From Berryella wangjianweii (GTDB lineage Bacteria > Actinomycetota > Coriobacteriia > Coriobacteriales > Eggerthellaceae), in assembly GCA_013201155.1 (NCBI GenBank), contig CP053716.1:744001-808000 (forward strand): a stretch of DNA of 64,000 bases, given 5' to 3'. Of this stretch, positions 1 through 9,705 are shown piece after piece. Position 1 is the first letter of the stretch. Each line of letters starts with the position of its first letter. The position numbers were made by a program, and so were the translations under genes. Under the pieces are notes generated by a model. It was not told the origin of the DNA and ran no database searches. It saw nothing but the letters and a program-made list of their open reading frames with translations.

Positions 1-235
1 GGGCGTCGGCGAAGCCCGCGTCATCATGCGGCTCGGCCATCAGGCCGATCGCCTCCTGCACCGAAAACCCGCTGGCGGTCAGCATGCGAAAGGAGTTCAC
101 CTGGAACGCATCCTCGGGTCCGAACGCGCGATAGCCGTTCTGCAGGCGCCTGGAGCTCAGCAGGCCCCGCCGCTCGTAGTAGCGAACGGACGACGGCGCC
201 AGCCCCGTCATGGCAGCGAAGTGGCGAATGTTCAT
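1..235 (-). CDS. MerR-family transcriptional regulator, C-terminus cut by window edge
   Basis: The 78 visible residues begin MNIRHFAAMTGLAPSSVRYY and form the classic MerR winged helix-turn-helix: recognition helix, SVRYYERRGLL, then an NGYR-F turn and a second helical unit. MerR proteins bind between over-spaced -35 and -10 elements and activate on effector binding. The effector domain lies off the left edge, so the ligand cannot be named. The start is the ATG at 233-235, with a GGGG stretch about 8 nt upstream. The gene lies downstream of, and on the same strand as, a metal-chelate ABC importer, so a link to that importer is possible but not shown. Confidence 0.85.
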   Translation of the reverse strand, partial: MNIRHFAAMTGLAPSSVRYYERRGLLSSRRLQNGYRAFGPEDAFQVNSFRMLTASGFSVQEAIGLMAEPHDDAGFADA

Positions 236-356
236 CAGTTTCCCCCGAACTCGACGAATCGCCATCATTCTACCTAATGAAAGGGGCTTCTCTCACCCAC
301 CACCTCCCGCAGGGGGCCGCAGGCAGGCCGCCCTCGGGCCGCTCGCCCTCGCGTCC

Positions 357-1130
357 TCAGTCAACCCCGCCCGCAACGCACAGGGTGCGCCGACCCACCT
401 GACGCACCGCCACGTCGATTCCGTACAGCAGGCTCATGGCCTCCTCGGTGACCACCTCGTCGGCCGGCCCCACGGCCTGCAGGCGCCCATCGGCCAGAAC
501 GGCCGTGGGGCCTGCCAGCATCAGCGCGTGGTCGGGGGCATGGGTGGTCATGACCACGCCCATCCCCTCGTCGCGCAAGCGCTCCATCAGCCGAATGAAG
601 CGATACTGGTTGCCGAAGTCGAGGTGAGCCGTAGGCTCGTCAAGAATCAGGGTGTCGGGCTGCTGGGTCAGCGCCGCCGCGATCATCACCAGCTGGCGCT
701 CGCCGCCCGACACCTCCGTGTAGGGCTTGGCGGCCAAGTCCCCGATGCCCAGGAAGTCGAGGGAGTCCTGGGCGCGCGTGCGGTCGGCGGCGCCCGGGCT
801 TCCGAAGTACCCCAGATGAGCCGTGCGGCCCATCGCCACCACGTCGATCACGCGATATGCGAACGAGGGCGCATGCGACTGCGGGATGTAGGCCACCTTG
901 CGCGCCAGCTGGCGCGCCGGCAGCGTGCGCGCCTCCCTCCCGTCGATCAGCACGCGGCCCGCCGTGGGCTCCAGCATGCCCATCAGGCACTGCAGCAAGG
1001 TTGACTTCCCCGCCCCGTTCGCCCCCAGAACGCACAGCGACCCGGGCGAGCGGTACTCGAACGACACGTCGCTCAGCACGGACGCATCGTGTCGGTAGCC
1101 GAACGCGAGGCTCTGCGCACTCAGGTGCAT
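357..1130 (-). CDS. FecE/BtuD-type ABC importer ATP-binding protein
   Basis: A 257-residue ATPase that powers uptake of a siderophore, haem, cobalamin or other metal chelate. The Walker A is GANGAGKST (about residues 37-45), the signature is VSGGERQLVMIA, and the Walker B is LILDEPTAHLDFGN followed by a TTHAPDHAL switch histidine. This layout is typical of the FecE/FhuC/BtuD family. It is the last gene of a binding protein-permease-ATPase set read leftward, and its ATG directly abuts the permease stop codon, which implies translational coupling. Substrate specificity cannot be read from the ATPase. Confidence 0.92.
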   Translation of the reverse strand: MHLSAQSLAFGYRHDASVLSDVSFEYRSPGSLCVLGANGAGKSTLLQCLMGMLEPTAGRVLIDGREARTLPARQLARKVAYIPQSHAPSFAYRVIDVVAMGRTAHLGYFGSPGAADRTRAQDSLDFLGIGDLAAKPYTEVSGGERQLVMIAAALTQQPDTLILDEPTAHLDFGNQYRFIRLMERLRDEGMGVVMTTHAPDHALMLAGPTAVLADGRLQAVGPADEVVTEEAMSLLYGIDVAVRQVGRRTLCVAGGVD

Positions 1131-2150
1131 CTACCAGCTCACCCTTCCCTTGAAGATGAAGTACAGGAACAGCGGCACGCCCACGATGCCCGTGACCACG
1201 CCGATGGGAACCTCCGCCGCCACGAAGGACCGGCAGGCGTCGTCGATCACCATGAGGTAGCTGGCCCCGAGCGACACCGCCGCGGGAACCAAGCGGCGAA
1301 AATCGGGCCCCACCAGCATGCGGGCCAGGTGCGGAACGACGATCCCCACCCAGCCGATGATGCCCGACACCGACACCGCAAGCGCGGCCAGCGCCGAAGC
1401 CGCAGCCACCAGCACCCCTCGGTCGCGACGCACGTCCACGCCGAACGAGCGCGCCTCATGGTCGCCCACCGACAGCACGTTCACTCGCCAGCGACAGGCA
1501 ACCAGCACCGCCATGCACACGGCGTACAGCGGGGCGATGCGCAGCAGCTCGTCGAAGCCGGTTCCCGACAGCGACCCCATGATCCAGTACACGATCTGCG
1601 GCAGCTTCTCGGTAGGGTCGGCTGTGAACTTCAGCAGGGCCACCAGCGAGGCGAACAGCGACCCCACCAGCATGCCTGACAGCACCAGCGCCACCGTGCT
1701 CTGGCGCGAGCGCGCGGCGAACAGAAAGGTCAGGCCCACGGCCGCAAGACCGAACGCGATGGCGAACGCCTGGATGGACGCCCCGCCCAACGACAGCACG
1801 ATGGCCAGGGCCGCGCCGAAGCCCGCCCCGTTCGACACTCCCAGGGTGTAGGGCGAGGCCAACGGGTTGCGAAACACTCCCTGAAACACCGCGCCCGCCA
1901 CCGCCAGCCCGGCGCCCACCAGCATGGCCGCCATCACACGCGGCAGGCGCACCTGCCACACCACGTTCACCGCCAGGGCGTCGTAGGGAAGCGGCATGCC
2001 CAGAGCCTTGCCGACCACGATATGGGCCACCTCCATCGGCCCCAGGGCATAGGGCCCCAAACCCAGCGAGGCCACGAACAGCGCCGCCGGCAGCACGGCG
2101 AACGCAGCCGTCAGAGCCGCCGACCCGCAGCGACTGCCCTCGTGCTTCAT
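1131..2150 (-). CDS. FecCD-family ABC importer permease
   Basis: A 339-residue polytopic membrane protein of the FecCD/BtuC family, forming the translocation channel of the chelate importer. The family signatures are VRLPRVMAAMLVGAGLAVAG-x-FQ near residue 65 and GWVGIVVPHLARMLVGPDFR in the cytoplasmic coupling region. The open frame extends about 190 codons upstream, but that extension has no family similarity and is Arg/Pro-rich. The ATG at 2148-2150 (MKHEGS) has GGGGGAG 4-5 nt upstream and gives the usual family length. It sits between the binding protein and the ATPase gene. A 208-nt gap with GC-rich inverted repeats separates it from the binding-protein gene, so expression may be lowered there. 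Confidence 0.92.
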   Translation of the reverse strand: MKHEGSRCGSAALTAAFAVLPAALFVASLGLGPYALGPMEVAHIVVGKALGMPLPYDALAVNVVWQVRLPRVMAAMLVGAGLAVAGAVFQGVFRNPLASPYTLGVSNGAGFGAALAIVLSLGGASIQAFAIAFGLAAVGLTFLFAARSRQSTVALVLSGMLVGSLFASLVALLKFTADPTEKLPQIVYWIMGSLSGTGFDELLRIAPLYAVCMAVLVACRWRVNVLSVGDHEARSFGVDVRRDRGVLVAAASALAALAVSVSGIIGWVGIVVPHLARMLVGPDFRRLVPAAVSLGASYLMVIDDACRSFVAAEVPIGVVTGIVGVPLFLYFIFKGRVSW

Positions 2151-2223
2151 GTGCTCCCCCTTCTTGGCGCATGCGCCTGAGCCGTGCGGCAGGCAGCGGA
2201 CGAGATGCGGATGGCGGAATACG

Positions 2224-2292
2224 ATGCGGCGCACGCCATGCGCCGCCGCATGAGAGGCGCCGCGCACTTGCGCGCAGCACGCCATGCGCCGC
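2224..2292. repeat. Paired GC-rich direct and inverted repeats between binding-protein and permease genes
   Basis: GCACGCCATGCGCCGC occurs at 2231-2246 and again at 2277-2292. The first copy also sits inside an inverted repeat, ATGCGGCG (2224-2231) against CGCCGCAT (2244-2251). No T-tract follows. This could be a processing or attenuation element that sets the ratio of binding protein to permease, as is common in importer operons. Confidence 0.5.
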
Positions 2293-2358
2293 AGGCCGAC
2301 GCCCGCCGCCCGACGCCGCTCACGCGTCACGCCCCCACGCGTCATGCGTCCTGCGGCG

Positions 2359-3558
2359 TTATTCCACCGTGCCGACGAACTCGATTCCGTAGAACCGCTC
2401 GTAGAAGTCCTCCGCCTTCCTGCGCACCGTCTCGGCGTCCACCTTCTGCGGATACAGCACATGGGCCAGCCACAGCTCCCCCAGGGCGATCGAGTCGGTG
2501 TCGGGGTTTCCCCACGGCTTCGTCCAATACGGGGCCTGCACCACGCGACCCTCCCGCACGGCGCGCAGCTCGGCATAGCCCGGATCGGTGGTGATTGTCT
2601 GGAAGTCGGCAGGATAGCGATCCTGCGTGATGATGAGGTCGGGGTCCCACGAGGCCACCAGCTCGGCGTTGAAGTCGGTGTTTCCCTGCACGCCCGCCAG
2701 GGCGACGGCATTCTGCGCCCCCGCCCTCAGAAGCTGGCAGCCCACGTACTTGTCGTTGCCGTAGGCGATGTTGTTGGCCAGCACCGCCACCTTCAGGCGC
2801 TCATCGGCGGAGATGTCGCCCACCGCTTCGTCCACCAGCGCGCGCGTATCCATGCAGAAGTCCCAAATGGCCTGCGCCTTGTCCTCCGCGCCGGCCAGCT
2901 GCCCCAGCGTCTTGAGCGCCCAGGCGCACCCCTCGGTGTACGCTGCGTCGGCGTTCGCCAGACGCGGGTTCTGCGCCTCGGCCTGCTTGCCCTCGCCACG
3001 CAGGGTCACCGTCACCACGGGAATCCCCAGTTCGGCAACTTGCCTTACCGCATCCTCGGGAGCCTGGGCGGCAGCGATCACCACATCGGGCCTGAGAGCC
3101 GCGATGCTCTCGACGTTCCAGCTGGAAAGACCGCCTGGCTGAGGAAGCGCCTCGATGCCGGGAAACACGGTGGTCATGTACGCGCCCAGGTTCTTGCGCC
3201 AGCCATCGACCACGCCCACGATGCGCTCCTGCGCTCCCAGCTGGCAGAGGATGTCGAGGCTGTGGTGCTGCAGCACCACCATGCGCTCGCAGGGAACCTG
3301 CACGGCAACCTCGCGGTCGTTCTGATCGACCAAAGTGACGGCGCGCCTCTCGGCTGCGGGCGCGCTGGCCGAAGACGCAGGCTGAGACGTCGCTCCCTGC
3401 ACGCCCCCGCAGCCCGCCATGCCCATCGTCGCAGCCGCCCCCAAGCCCAAAGCCGCCAGCGCAAGCGCCTCGCGGCGCGTGGTCAGCATGTCGCGCGAAC
3501 GCCATCCGCCCTCCATCGGGAAAGCGCCCTCGTCGCTTCCGCCCCTCGATTCGGCCAT
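2359..3558 (-). CDS. Metal-chelate ABC importer substrate-binding lipoprotein
   Basis: A 399-residue class III periplasmic-binding-type protein (FecB/BtuF fold). An N-terminal tail of about 23 residues precedes MLTTRREALALAALGLGAAA and the lipobox MAGC, so the protein is probably lipidated at that cysteine; the twin arginine raises the option of Tat export. The following Ser/Ala-rich linker is typical of surface-tethered binding proteins. Family features include VDGWRKNLG, AALRPDVVIAA and DPDLIITQD. The ATG at 3558 has AAGGGG 7 nt upstream; the internal ATG 24 codons in is an alternative start that would put the RR nearer the N-terminus. It is first in a leftward importer operon behind a clear -10 box. 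The ligand is unknown. Confidence 0.88.
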   Translation of the reverse strand: MAESRGGSDEGAFPMEGGWRSRDMLTTRREALALAALGLGAAATMGMAGCGGVQGATSQPASSASAPAAERRAVTLVDQNDREVAVQVPCERMVVLQHHSLDILCQLGAQERIVGVVDGWRKNLGAYMTTVFPGIEALPQPGGLSSWNVESIAALRPDVVIAAAQAPEDAVRQVAELGIPVVTVTLRGEGKQAEAQNPRLANADAAYTEGCAWALKTLGQLAGAEDKAQAIWDFCMDTRALVDEAVGDISADERLKVAVLANNIAYGNDKYVGCQLLRAGAQNAVALAGVQGNTDFNAELVASWDPDLIITQDRYPADFQTITTDPGYAELRAVREGRVVQAPYWTKPWGNPDTDSIALGELWLAHVLYPQKVDAETVRRKAEDFYERFYGIEFVGTVE

Positions 3559-3593
3559 AGCAATCCCCTTCTCTTGAACCGATGTCGGCGCTT

Positions 3594-3614
3594 ATTATAC
3601 TCATTCAGAAATGA
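3594..3614 (-). promoter_or_regulatory. Promoter -10 and operator-like inverted repeat for the chelate importer
   Basis: On the minus strand TATAAT (3594-3599) lies 36 nt before the binding-protein ATG. Immediately upstream is TCATTTCTGAATGA (3601-3614), with perfect 5-nt arms around a 4-nt spacer, placed in the -10/-35 spacer. That position suits a repressor site, perhaps for a metal-dependent regulator. The -35 is weak. The regulator's identity is inference. Confidence 0.55.
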
Positions 3615-3971
3615 TGTCGATTTAAGAATGATCGATGGACGCGACGCGAATCGTCGGCTCAGCGTGGACCGCCGGCCAAAAAGCGGGCGGCGGGAGAGCG
3701 AGCGCACCCCGCCGTCGCCCGCCGTCGCCGCGCGCACTTGGCGTGCTCGACGCACGTCAGGCGCACTGAGCTGGACGGGGCCGCAGCCGGGATGAAGCCG
3801 AAGCCAGGATTACACCGCAGGTGGAACTGCGGCTGCGATCAACGCCGGTGCCAGGGTTGGGGTCGGAGCCGCAATCGACGTCGGGCCACGGCTCAGGCAG
3901 AACCTGGGTCGAAGCTGCTGCCCCGCGATGTGGCGGTCTTTGCCTTGCCCGCCAGAAGGACGGCAAGGCGC
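3615..3971. other. Intergenic stretch with no supported gene
   Basis: About 360 nt of GC-rich sequence between the importer promoter and the groEL terminator. Short open frames on both strands are Arg/Pro-rich and lack a ribosome binding site or family resemblance. I see no tRNA-like cloverleaf or convincing regulatory RNA. Confidence 0.5.
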
Positions 3972-4002
3972 AAAAAAGGAGCCGCCCACAGGGCGGCTCC
4001 TT
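3972..4002 (-). terminator. Intrinsic terminator after groEL
   Basis: On the minus strand AAGGAGCCGCCC pairs perfectly with GGGCGGCTCCTT around a TGT loop, and a T-tract follows (the A-run 3972-3977 on the plus strand). It lies about 25 nt beyond the groEL stop codon and closes the groESL operon. Confidence 0.92.
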
Positions 4003-4026
4003 CGCATCTGCGTGAGAGCAGGCAGC

Positions 4027-5688
<1,662 letters not shown>

Positions 5689-5703
5689 TCAGGTGGATGA
5701 GCG

Positions 5704-5988
5704 CTACTCGACCACGGCGTAGATGTCGTCGCCGCGCAGGATCAGCACGTCCTCGCCCTCGTGGCGCACCTCGGTGCCGCCGAACTTGCCGAAGATCACC
5801 TTGTCGCCAACCTTCACCTGGGGCTTGACCAGGTTGCCGTGATCCAGCTTCCCCTCGCCCACGGCCAGAACGGTGCCCGTGGTGGGCTTCTCCTTGGCCT
5901 CGGTGGCCAGGTACAGGCCCGAGGCAGTGGTGGACTCGGCCTCGTCAACCTTCACGATCACGCGATCGCCCAGAGGTTTCAGGTTCAT
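5704..5988 (-). CDS. groS: 10 kDa co-chaperonin GroES
   Basis: A 94-residue co-chaperonin beginning MNLKPLGDRVIVKVDEAE, with a mobile loop (ESTTASGLYLATEAKEKP) and the terminal DDIYAVVE typical of the family. It caps the GroEL ring to form the folding chamber. The frame opens 21 codons further upstream, but the ATG at 5986-5988 has AAGGAAGGAA just upstream and gives the canonical length; the extension would run into the CIRCE leader. It is the first gene of groES-groEL and should be heat-shock controlled through the CIRCE element about 57 nt upstream. Confidence 0.97.
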   Translation of the reverse strand: MNLKPLGDRVIVKVDEAESTTASGLYLATEAKEKPTTGTVLAVGEGKLDHGNLVKPQVKVGDKVIFGKFGGTEVRHEGEDVLILRGDDIYAVVE

Positions 5989-6044
5989 ATCGGTTCCTTC
6001 CTTTCGCAGGTGTCGGATCAAGCCGCAAGGGCACGCCCTTGGGT

Positions 6045-6071
6045 CTGGCACTCAGACAACGCGAGTGCTAA
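6045..6071. promoter_or_regulatory. CIRCE operator (HrcA binding site)
   Basis: CTGGCACTC, nine bases, then GAGTGCTAA, against the consensus TTAGCACTC-N9-GAGTGCTAA. The right arm is perfect and the left arm has two substitutions. It lies between the groESL -10 and the groES start, the classical place for HrcA to repress transcription. hrcA itself is not in the window. Confidence 0.93.
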
Positions 6072-6083
6072 CGAACGACACCC

Positions 6084-6111
6084 AATATAGCACCCTGCCC
6101 AAACGATTCAA
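6084..6111 (-). promoter_or_regulatory. groESL promoter
   Basis: On the minus strand TTGAAT (6106-6111) and TATATT (6084-6089) are separated by 16 nt, a good housekeeping-sigma match. Transcription would start at the edge of the CIRCE element. Confidence 0.75.
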
Positions 6112-6178
6112 GGCGGGTTTGGCATTCTCCGATCAAGACTGCCAATTCAACCGGACGAGCCACATAAGCGCAGAACGA

Positions 6179-6196
6179 AACGCCTGCGCAGGCGTT
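6179..6196 (-). terminator. Probable terminator after nadE
   Basis: AACGCCTGCGCAGGCGTT is a perfect 18-nt palindrome (7-bp stem, GCGC loop). On the minus strand it is followed by TTCGTTCT, a loose T-rich tail. It lies about 120 nt beyond the nadE stop codon. Confidence 0.4.
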
Positions 6197-6315
6197 GCCG
6201 ACGCGTAATCGAACCTCGATGCGCAGACCGTCCGGCGCGCGCTCTGACATCGGCCCGCGACGATGCCCGCAATGCCGCGGAGCCACCGCGCGTCAAGGGG
6301 CATGGCCCCGACGCG

Positions 6316-7170
6316 CTACACGTAGAAGGGGTCGCTGGGATACGGCGGCTCAAGAGCGCGCTTGAACGCGAAGCTCTGCGCGCGCTCCACCAGAAAGCGC
6401 GCATGGTCAACCGAGAGGCCCGCGGCGGCGGACGCCTCCTCCACCCCCCGACCGCGCTCGAACACGTCGATCAGCAGCCGATCGAGGCGCTCGTAGGAAA
6501 CGCCCAGGCTGTCCTCGTCGCTCTGGTTCGCGCTCAGCTCGGCCGAGGGCGGCTTGGTCAGCACGCGCGCGGGAATGGGCGGCACCTCGCCGCAGGCGGA
6601 CGCCTGCGCGTTTCGCCAGCGCGCCAGGGCGAACACATCGGTTTTGTACAGGCCGCCGATCGGCGCGAAGGCACCGGCGGTGTCGCCGTACAGCGTGGAG
6701 TAACCCATCAGGGCCTCGCTGCGGTTCCCTGTGTTCAGGACGATCCAGCCCCGCGCGTTCGACAACGCCATCAGCACCACCATGCGGCAGCGAGCCTGGG
6801 CGTTCTCGTCGGCAAGGCCCTCAAGCGGCGCGCCCAAAGCCGGCTCCAGCGCCGTGCGGAACGCCTTATGCGGCTCGGTGATCGGAACCTGACAGGCGTC
6901 GATTCCCAACCGTCTTGCCAGCTCCCACGCGTCCTCCACCGAATGGTCGGACGAGAACGGACCCGGCATCAGCACCCCATGCACGCACGTCGCGCCCAGC
7001 GCGTCCACGGCCAGGGCGGCCACCACGCTGGAATCGAGGCCCCCGGAAAGGCCGATCACCACATCGGGGTCGTGCAGGCCCCGCAGGAAGCGTGCCAGGG
7101 CCTGCGTGCAGCGCTCGTATTTCAGGCCCGCATCCACCGCTAGGCCCGGCGGATCTTCTCGGCAAGCCAC
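6316..7170 (-). CDS. nadE: Ammonia-dependent NAD+ synthetase
   Basis: A 284-residue enzyme that adenylates and amidates nicotinic acid adenine dinucleotide to NAD+. The PP-loop SGGLDSSVVAALAVDALG lies at about residue 42, NTGNRSEALMGYSTLYGDTAG forms the substrate pocket, and GGLYKTDVFALA and LTKPPSAEL are typical of NadE. No glutaminase domain is present, so it should use free ammonia. The GTG at 7168-7170 has GGAGG 10 nt upstream and overlaps the hypB end by 31 nt; a GTG at 7135-7137 just after the hypB stop is an alternative. Its place after hypB and hypA is probably operon convenience. Confidence 0.95.
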   Translation of the reverse strand: MACREDPPGLAVDAGLKYERCTQALARFLRGLHDPDVVIGLSGGLDSSVVAALAVDALGATCVHGVLMPGPFSSDHSVEDAWELARRLGIDACQVPITEPHKAFRTALEPALGAPLEGLADENAQARCRMVVLMALSNARGWIVLNTGNRSEALMGYSTLYGDTAGAFAPIGGLYKTDVFALARWRNAQASACGEVPPIPARVLTKPPSAELSANQSDEDSLGVSYERLDRLLIDVFERGRGVEEASAAAGLSVDHARFLVERAQSFAFKRALEPPYPSDPFYV

Positions 7171-7790
7171 GCAGCCCAGGCCTCCACCCCGTCGCCCTTC
7201 GTGGCAGCCAGGGGAAACACGGGGGCCTGCGGATTCAGGCGCTCAACCGCCGCGTCAAAGGCCTCGCGGTCGAAGTCGAACACCGGCAGCGTGTCCACCT
7301 TGTTCAGCACGATCGCATCGGCCACCTGGAACACCCCGGGGTACTTCAGCGGCTTGTCGTCGCCCTCGGGAACCGACAGGATCATCACCTTGATGTCCTC
7401 GCCCAGGTAGAAATCGGTGGGGCATACGAGGTTGCCCACGTTCTCGATGATGATCAGGTCCAACCGCGCCAGGTCGAGCACGTCGATCGCGCGCTTCAGC
7501 ATGGCGCTTTCCAGATGGCAAGCGCCGCCGGTGTTGATCTGCACGGCGGGGATGCCCTGGGCCTTGATCTTCTCGGCGTCCACGTTGCTGGCGATGTCGC
7601 CCTCGATCACCGCGATGTTGAACTCGTCGCGCAGGGCGTCGATCGTGGCCAGGATCGTGGAGGTCTTGCCCGACCCCGGGCTGGCCAGCAGGTTCACCAC
7701 GAACACGTGATGCTCGTCGAAGCGCGCACGCAGCTGGTCGGCCAGCTGGTCGTTCTTATGCAGGATCGGCTGCTTGATGTCTATCTGCAT
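7140..7790 (-). CDS. hypB: Hydrogenase nickel-incorporation GTPase HypB
   Basis: A 216-residue SIMIBI GTPase that hands nickel, with HypA, to the large subunit of NiFe hydrogenases. Walker A is SPGSGKTSTIL (about residue 33), followed by EGDIASNVDAEK, NTGGACHLE with the metal-binding CH pair, IENVGNLVCP and LNKVD. The N-terminus lacks both the Cys motif of E. coli HypB and a His-rich nickel-storage stretch. The ATG at 7788-7790 (MQIDIKQP) has AAGGAG 8 nt upstream; the 36-codon upstream extension is Pro-rich and overlaps hypA. It follows hypA and serves the hydrogenase at 52-56 kb. Confidence 0.96.
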   Translation of the reverse strand: MQIDIKQPILHKNDQLADQLRARFDEHHVFVVNLLASPGSGKTSTILATIDALRDEFNIAVIEGDIASNVDAEKIKAQGIPAVQINTGGACHLESAMLKRAIDVLDLARLDLIIIENVGNLVCPTDFYLGEDIKVMILSVPEGDDKPLKYPGVFQVADAIVLNKVDTLPVFDFDREAFDAAVERLNPQAPVFPLAATKGDGVEAWAAWLAEKIRRA

Positions 7791-7875
7791 GGGAATCGCT
7801 CCTTCGCGATGGGTAAGGGCGGGTCGGACGGCGGTGCCGGGCGCAGGCGGGAAGGCGCTGCGCACCGGGGGCGGG

Positions 7876-8244
7876 TCAGGGACGCTCAGCCTGGTCATCC
7901 GGCAGATCGACCTCGATCGAATCCACCTGCAGCTCGCGGCCGGCGATCAGGTCGGTAGAGTAGCTTCCGCATTCAGAGCAGAAGCGGTGGAAGCGGTCGT
8001 GCTGGAACTCGGCGCCGCACTCAAGGCACAGGCTGCGCGGCATCACCCGGTTGATCTGGAGCTCGGCGCCGGCGCACAGCGTGCCCTCGGACAGCACCTC
8101 GAACGAGAACTGCAGGGCGTCATCGATGGCCTCGGTCATCTCGCCGATCGACAGCACCACCTTGGTGACGCGCTCGGCGCCCGCCTGGGCGGCCGAAGCC
8201 GTCACGGCGTCCAGCACCCCCGACATGATTCCCAGCTCGTGCAT
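7876..8244 (-). CDS. hypA: Hydrogenase maturation nickel metallochaperone HypA
   Basis: A 122-residue protein starting MHELGIM, where His2 is the conserved nickel ligand. A zinc site follows, formed by CLEC and CSEC pairs about 17 residues apart. It delivers nickel to HypB and the hydrogenase large subunit. The ATG at 8242-8244 is fixed by the MHE motif and an AAGGAGG SD; an upstream ATG six codons earlier would bury the nickel site. It sits between tatC and hypB on one strand, so it is probably part of a run tatA-tatC-hypA-hypB-nadE. HypC, D, E and F are not in the window. Confidence 0.96.
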   Translation of the reverse strand: MHELGIMSGVLDAVTASAAQAGAERVTKVVLSIGEMTEAIDDALQFSFEVLSEGTLCAGAELQINRVMPRSLCLECGAEFQHDRFHRFCSECGSYSTDLIAGRELQVDSIEVDLPDDQAERP

Positions 8245-8278
8245 TGGCGCATCCTCCTTCACGCCGCCCGTGCTGCGG

Positions 8279-9067
8279 CTACTCGGCGGCTTCCTCGTCC
8301 TCCAGCTCGGCAGCCTGACGCTTGATGCGACGGGCCAGCACCACGCGCGCCAGCAGCAGCGAGGCCTCGTACAGCACGATCAGCGCGGCGAACATGAGGA
8401 ACATGGTGACCGGATTGGCGTCGGGCGTGACCACCGCCGAGAACGTCAGCAGCCCCACGTACACGAAACGCCAGCTGTCACGCAGCTTCTTGTAGGGTAC
8501 CACGTCGAAGATCACCAGATAGAAAATCAGGATCGGCAGCTCGAAGGCAATGCCGAAGCCCAGCTCGAACTTGATGATGATGTCGATGTACGTGGACAGG
8601 CGCGCCTGCACCAGGCCCACGCCGGCCGACTGGTCAACCAGCCAGTCGAACGCAGGGCTCAAGATCACCGCATAGCAGAATACCGTGCCGAAGATGAACA
8701 GGGCCACCGCCGCGGCGAACGTGGGCATGAACCAGCGGCGCTCCTTGGGCTTCAAGGCCGGAAGGAAAAACGCGATGATCTGCCACAGGATGACCGGAGA
8801 CGTGGCCACGACCGACGCCCAGAACGACACCAGGAAGCGCACCGAGAAGCCCTCGAAGGGGTCGAGCACGTACAGCTGGGCCGCGCCGGTGATCGGGTCG
8901 ATGCCCACCGAGTCGGCGATGGGGATCATGAGGAACTGAATCACCGTGGGCGTGGCCATGTAGAACACCACGACGGCCACCAGCAGCACCGCGAAGATGC
9001 GCACAAGGCGCATGCGCAGTTCGCCCAGGTGCTCCAACAGGGGCATGCGCGCCGGTCCGATGGGCAT
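8279..9067 (-). CDS. tatC: Twin-arginine translocase subunit TatC
   Basis: A 262-residue inner-membrane protein and the receptor for twin-arginine signal peptides. The cytoplasmic N-terminus MPLLEHLGELRMRL carries the conserved HLxELRxR motif that contacts the RR signal, followed by six hydrophobic spans. The C-terminal tail is charged. It lies 2 nt beyond tatA. At least five Tat-type substrates are visible in the window (FdhA, the hydrogenase small subunit, the fumarate-reductase-like flavoprotein and possibly two lipoproteins), so this gene is functionally central here. Confidence 0.97.
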   Translation of the reverse strand: MPIGPARMPLLEHLGELRMRLVRIFAVLLVAVVVFYMATPTVIQFLMIPIADSVGIDPITGAAQLYVLDPFEGFSVRFLVSFWASVVATSPVILWQIIAFFLPALKPKERRWFMPTFAAAVALFIFGTVFCYAVILSPAFDWLVDQSAGVGLVQARLSTYIDIIIKFELGFGIAFELPILIFYLVIFDVVPYKKLRDSWRFVYVGLLTFSAVVTPDANPVTMFLMFAALIVLYEASLLLARVVLARRIKRQAAELEDEEAAE

Positions 9068-9069
9068 GG

Positions 9070-9597
9070 CTACTCCCCTTCCTTCGTCGAGGAGGCGGCA
9101 TCCTGCTCGCCCTGGGCCTCGGCGGCCTTGCGGGCCGCGCGCTCGCGCTCGTAGCGCGCCTTGCGCTCGGTGAAGCTCTCCTGGCGGGCAGGGGCGGCAG
9201 TCGGCTGGGCGGATCCCGTCGCGTCCGCCGCGCCCGTCGCACGTGCAGCCGCCGCGCCCGCAGCGGTCGTGCCCGCTCCGGCGCCGGCAGCGGAGGGCGC
9301 CGCGGAGCTCGTCGCAGCCTGCGCGGCGGCGGGCTTGGCATTGCCGGCCTTGCCCATTCCGGGAACGTGCTTGCTCACGATCTTCGACACGGCCTCGGTG
9401 GGGTCCTTGAAGGGCTCGTCGGAGTCAGGGTCGAACACGCCGTCTTTCAGCACGTCGCTCATCTCGCGCTGCGCGCTGCGGAACTTCGCGATGCCCCGAC
9501 CGATCGTCTTCGCCATGCTGGGAAGCTTGTCGGGCCCGAAGATCAGGAAGCCGAACAGCAAGATCAAGAAGAACTCGAATCCGCCTATGCCAAACAC
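9070..9597 (-). CDS. tatA: Twin-arginine translocase TatA/TatB-family subunit
   Basis: A 175-residue protein with one N-terminal membrane helix (FEFFLILLFGFLIFGPDKLP) ending in the FGP motif, then an amphipathic helix (MAKTIGRGIAKFRSAQREM) and a long Ala/Gly-rich, charged tail. This is the TatA/B architecture; the length and the DKLP sequence could also suit TatB. It forms the transport pore or receptor partner with TatC. The best start is the GTG at 9595-9597, with AGGGG about 8 nt upstream; the 23 upstream codons lack the family pattern. The tail after about residue 90 is low complexity. Confidence 0.9.
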   Translation of the reverse strand: MFGIGGFEFFLILLFGFLIFGPDKLPSMAKTIGRGIAKFRSAQREMSDVLKDGVFDPDSDEPFKDPTEAVSKIVSKHVPGMGKAGNAKPAAAQAATSSAAPSAAGAGAGTTAAGAAAARATGAADATGSAQPTAAPARQESFTERKARYERERAARKAAEAQGEQDAASSTKEGE

Positions 9598-9705
9598 GTA
9601 ACTACCCCTATCGGCAGGCGGCCCTGCAGGGCCGCCGATGGAATCAACGACACGCCATGGTACCACACCGCATGGCTCCCCATACGGCCCTGGGAAGCGC
9701 AGAGC

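Noticed and set aside
2151..2711. 187-codon N-terminal extension of the FecCD permease
   Set aside because: It overlaps the binding-protein gene, is Arg/Pro-rich and lacks similarity, whereas the ATG at 2150 has an SD and the correct first membrane span.
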